Below, piece after piece: positions 61,260-64,000 of a stretch of 64,000 bases of DNA. Numbering within the stretch: the first letter of the stretch is position 1; the number at the start of each line of letters is the position of its first letter. Origin of the DNA: Archangium sp. (lineage in GTDB: Bacteria; Myxococcota; Myxococcia; Myxococcales; Myxococcaceae). The stretch lies in assembly GCA_016792935.1 (NCBI GenBank), contig JAEUJS010000570.1, positions 1 through 64,000 of the forward strand, given 5' to 3'. The position numbers were made by a program, and so were the translations under genes. The notes under the pieces were generated by a model. That model saw only the letters and a list, made by a program, of their open reading frames with translations, had not been told where the DNA came from and ran no database searches.

Positions 61260-62021
61260 ATGTTCGACGCCTTCGAGGTACAGACAGAAGACGCGAGTGC
61301 GCTCGGCAAGCGACTGGTCGTGTCGTTCGGCCTCGCGGCGGTGACGCTCGTCGGCCTCGGCATCGGAGTCGCCGCCCTCGCCTCGCGCCCGTCCACCGTC
61401 ACGAAGGAGAAACAGGTCGACGTGAGCTTCCGTCCGCCACCGCCTCCGCCCGAGCCGGTGAAGGTCGAGCCGCCGCCGCCTCCGAAGCCGAAAGCGAAGC
61501 CGCCTCCGCCGGTCGTGGTCGCTGAAGTGCCGCCGCCCGCTCCGGCCGCGATGGTCGCTCCGAAAGAAATTCCGAAGGAGAAGCCGAAGGAATCGGACAC
61601 CGCGGTGCAAGCCATCGCCGTCGCGGTCGGAGGTACGGGCAACGGGAAGATGGATGAAGCGCCCGTCGCTCCGCGTGATGAAGATGAATCGGAAGCACCG
61701 GTCATCGCGAGTGCGGGCAAGCCGAACGGCCCGGTGAATCTGCCGGAAGACGCCGACCCGCCGGTGCCCAACGAAGAGAACGCGCAGCCGGAATATCCAG
61801 AGAGCGCGCGCACGACCGGTCAAGAAGCGAAGGTCGTTCTGAAAATCGTCGTGGAGGCCGATGGGCGCGTCGGCCGCATCCAGGTGCTCAAGGGTGAGGA
61901 GCCGTTCGTTTCGTCGGCCCTCGCCGTGGTGCGCACGTGGACGTACGAGCCGGCAACGCTCGATGGCGCGCCCATCACCGTCTTCAAGATCGTCAACATC
62001 ACCTTCTCGCTGAGGGAATGA
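61260..62021 (+). CDS. tonB: TonB energy-transducing protein
   Basis: The protein has 253 residues. One membrane helix (about 18-42), a Pro-rich spacer (about 58-110, with PPPPPPEPVKVEPPPPPKPK) and a C-terminal TonB domain (about 165-253, with YPESARTTGQEAKVVLKIVVEADG and WTYEPATLDG) are all present. TonB links the proton-driven ExbB-ExbD motor to outer-membrane receptors. The stop overlaps the ATG at 62018 (ATGA). With the next three genes it forms an operon. Confidence 0.93.
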   Translation: MFDAFEVQTEDASALGKRLVVSFGLAAVTLVGLGIGVAALASRPSTVTKEKQVDVSFRPPPPPPEPVKVEPPPPPKPKAKPPPPVVVAEVPPPAPAAMVAPKEIPKEKPKESDTAVQAIAVAVGGTGNGKMDEAPVAPRDEDESEAPVIASAGKPNGPVNLPEDADPPVPNEENAQPEYPESARTTGQEAKVVLKIVVEADGRVGRIQVLKGEEPFVSSALAVVRTWTYEPATLDGAPITVFKIVNITFSLRE

Positions 62022-62023
62022 AC

Positions 62024-62797
62024 ATGGACACCATCACCAAAATCATCGAACACATGGGCCCTCCGGCCATCGCGGTCGCGAGCACGCTGGCGTTGATGGC
62101 GCTCGCCGCGTTGGGACTCTTCTTCGAGCGCCTGTTCGCGTTCTTCCGCTCGCGTTCGAGCTCACGCGCGTTCGCGGCGAAGGCCCGCGCGCTCATCGAG
62201 GCGGATGATCAGGCCGGGCTGATCAAGCTGGCGGATCAGAGCAAGGGCCACCTCGCGAAGCTCCTCGGAGCGGGCGCGAAGACCTACCTCTCCGTGAAGA
62301 GCAAGCCGTCGTCGCTCTCGCCGGTCGAGGCCACGCGCCGCGAGCTGCTGCGCAAGACGGAAGCCATCTCCGCCGACGTGCGCCGCGGCATGAGCGTCAT
62401 CGCGTCGGTCGGTTCCATCGCGCCGTTCGTCGGTCTGCTCGGCACGGTGTTCGGCATCATCACTGCCTTCCAGGGCATCGCGAAGGAAGGCTCGGGCGGT
62501 CTGGGAGCCGTTTCGCTCGGCATCTCCGAGGCGCTCTACGAGACGGCGCTCGGTCTGGTGGTCGCGATTCCCGCGGTGCTGGCGTTCAACTGGCTCAGCG
62601 CGCAGGCCGATGCGTTGATGCTCGCGCTCGAGCAGGCGCGCGGTGAGTACCTCGACTTCCTCGAGGCGCGTCACACCGGCATCGTTCACGTTCCTGCGCA
62701 GCCGCCGGCGTTCACCGCGCCACGCACCGACACGCCGGAGTTCGCGCTGCCTGCCGCGGCTGCTCCGAATCAGCTGAAGCCCGCGACGGAGAGTTGA
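62024..62797 (+). CDS. exbB: ExbB/TolQ-family motor protein
   Basis: The protein has 257 residues. I chose ATG 62024 over ATG 62018 because GAGGGA (62012-62017) sits at proper distance only from 62024. The MotA/TolQ/ExbB domain shows RRGMSVIASVGSIAPFVGLLGTVFGII and ALYETALGLVVAIPAVLAFNW. ExbB forms the proton-driven stator with ExbD in the inner membrane. The stop is part of TGATCA (62795-62800). Confidence 0.95.
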   Translation: MDTITKIIEHMGPPAIAVASTLALMALAALGLFFERLFAFFRSRSSSRAFAAKARALIEADDQAGLIKLADQSKGHLAKLLGAGAKTYLSVKSKPSSLSPVEATRRELLRKTEAISADVRRGMSVIASVGSIAPFVGLLGTVFGIITAFQGIAKEGSGGLGAVSLGISEALYETALGLVVAIPAVLAFNWLSAQADALMLALEQARGEYLDFLEARHTGIVHVPAQPPAFTAPRTDTPEFALPAAAAPNQLKPATES

Positions 62798-62803
62798 TCA
62801 GTC

Positions 62804-63226
62804 ATGGACGACGCACCTCGCCGCCGTTCTGGAGCGAAACCAGACATCAACATCACGCCGCTCGTCGACGTGGTGCTGGTGTTGTTGATCATCTTCATGG
62901 TCGTCGCTCCGCAGATGGAAGCGGGTGCGTCGGTCACGCTCCCGTCGATTCTGAACCCCGACAAGGGCAACGGCCCGTCTGAGCCGACGACCGTGACGCT
63001 CACCAAAGACGGCAAGCTGTTCTTCGAGAAGGATGAGCTGAGCGAAGACGTCCTCGTCGAGAAGCTGACGGCGTTGCACGCGAAGAATCCGAGCGCGCGC
63101 GTGGTGCTCAAAGCCGACGTCGGCCTCGCGTATGGAAAAGTCCGCGCGATGTTCAAGCGCTGCCAGGAGATTGGTTTCCCCGGCGCGGCGCTGCAGGTCA
63201 TCGACAAGGCCAACAAACAAGGGTGA
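62804..63226 (+). CDS. exbD: ExbD/TolR-family motor protein
   Basis: The protein has 140 residues. The hallmark MDDAP...DINITPLVDVVLVLLIIFMV contains the membrane helix with the proton-carrying Asp. The periplasmic domain follows (VLKADVGLAYGKVRAMFKRCQEIGF). It is the first of two exbD-type genes after exbB. It starts at ATG 62804. Confidence 0.95.
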   Translation: MDDAPRRRSGAKPDINITPLVDVVLVLLIIFMVVAPQMEAGASVTLPSILNPDKGNGPSEPTTVTLTKDGKLFFEKDELSEDVLVEKLTALHAKNPSARVVLKADVGLAYGKVRAMFKRCQEIGFPGAALQVIDKANKQG

Positions 63227-63232
63227 CTGATC

Positions 63233-63700
<468 letters not shown>

Positions 63701-63711
63701 CACGCGGCGAC

Positions 63712-64000
63712 GTGAAGGCGCTCGCGGCTCTCCTCGAACAGTGGAGGAAAGACGGCTCACCGAAGACGGCCGGTGAGATTGACGCGTTGACCGAGCCGAC
63801 GCGGCTGGAAGGCAAGACCATCGCGGCGCGTCAGGCCGAGTGGGACAAGCGGCTCAAACGCTACGACCCACACGACTTGCCGCGAATGGTCGACGCGCTG
63901 TTGCCCTTCGGGCGGCGCTCGGCGGAGTACCGCCTGCCCTTGCTCCACGCCAAAGGACGCGACCCGCGCCTCGCCGCTGCACTGTCATCGTGGGTCGAGA
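63712..64000 (+). CDS. Unidentified protein, cut by the window end
   Basis: From GTG 63712 an open frame runs to the window end, giving at least 96 residues that begin VKALAALLEQWRKDGSP. It stays open and keeps a coding pattern. The helical start resembles the N-terminal helix of leucine-rich or TIGR02996-type myxobacterial proteins, but no family can be fixed from this part. It lies 11 bases after the second exbD, so it is probably in the same operon. Confidence 0.6.
   Translation, partial: MKALAALLEQWRKDGSPKTAGEIDALTEPTRLEGKTIAARQAEWDKRLKRYDPHDLPRMVDALLPFGRRSAEYRLPLLHAKGRDPRLAAALSSWVE

Overview
The window is a high-GC, gene-dense bacterial chromosome segment that fits a member of the Myxococcota. 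The case rests on three transmembrane Hanks-type Ser/Thr kinases, many short-spaced lipoproteins with lipoboxes, a secreted HExxH protease ending in a MYXO-CTERM-like tail, WGTSxxDVWxVG beta-propeller lipoproteins, NHL-repeat lipoproteins, a lamin-tail-domain lipoprotein, and frequent GTG/TTG starts with 4-base stop/start overlaps. No rRNA, tRNA, CRISPR array, insertion sequence or prophage was seen.

Layout. 1-6.7 kb: a sensor histidine kinase, two small unknowns, a class I terpene synthase, a Pro/Gln-repeat envelope protein and dnaN. 6.7-12.8 kb: a transglycosylase with two solute-binding domains, a Ser/Thr kinase, an M23 peptidase and a Cys-rich lipoprotein. 12.9-20 kb: a lipoprotein with a peptidase-like domain and DTR repeats, a 996-residue unknown, a HAD hydrolase and small membrane proteins. 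20-27 kb: an SRPBCC protein, a CREST/ceramidase-type membrane protein and two more Ser/Thr kinases. 27-34.6 kb: a membrane protein coupled to a secreted metalloprotease, a DUF4403-like lipoprotein with an acetolactate-synthase-type enzyme and an aldehyde dehydrogenase, and a PPOX flavoprotein.

34.7-44.8 kb is the most unusual region. Nine minus-strand genes form one apparent operon, read from 44750 to 35284: lamin-tail lipoprotein, lipoprotein, two endostatin-like lipoproteins, a lipoprotein with a phosphohistidine-swivel plus ATP-grasp (PPDK/glucan-water-dikinase-like) arrangement, a VTC-domain protein, a DUF4956 membrane protein, an HlyD-type adaptor and a TolC-type outer membrane protein. 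An acidic-repeat SWIB protein follows on the same strand. My inference is an envelope-spanning phosphotransfer and/or polymer-export system in which a dikinase-like protein occupies the place that CotH kinases usually have next to VTC and DUF4956 genes.

44.8-64 kb: an ArnT-like glycosyltransferase, a four-gene lipoprotein operon (propeller, two NHL, cytochrome P460-like), a deoxyribosyltransferase/adenylate-kinase-like fusion that lacks the kinase P-loop, an orphan beta-class DNA methyltransferase with a DJ-1-type lipoprotein, a receiver-histidine kinase hybrid, a desaturase, an HDOD protein, a pilin-like protein with a long GSGSS tail, a gluzincin lipoprotein, and a tonB-exbB-exbD-exbD operon.

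Two signals run across the window. The palindrome TGATCA (often CTGATCAG) is far more common than base composition predicts and often sits on stop codons. A CCCTCTCCC/GGGAGAGGG hairpin family occurs both between genes and in frame inside genes.
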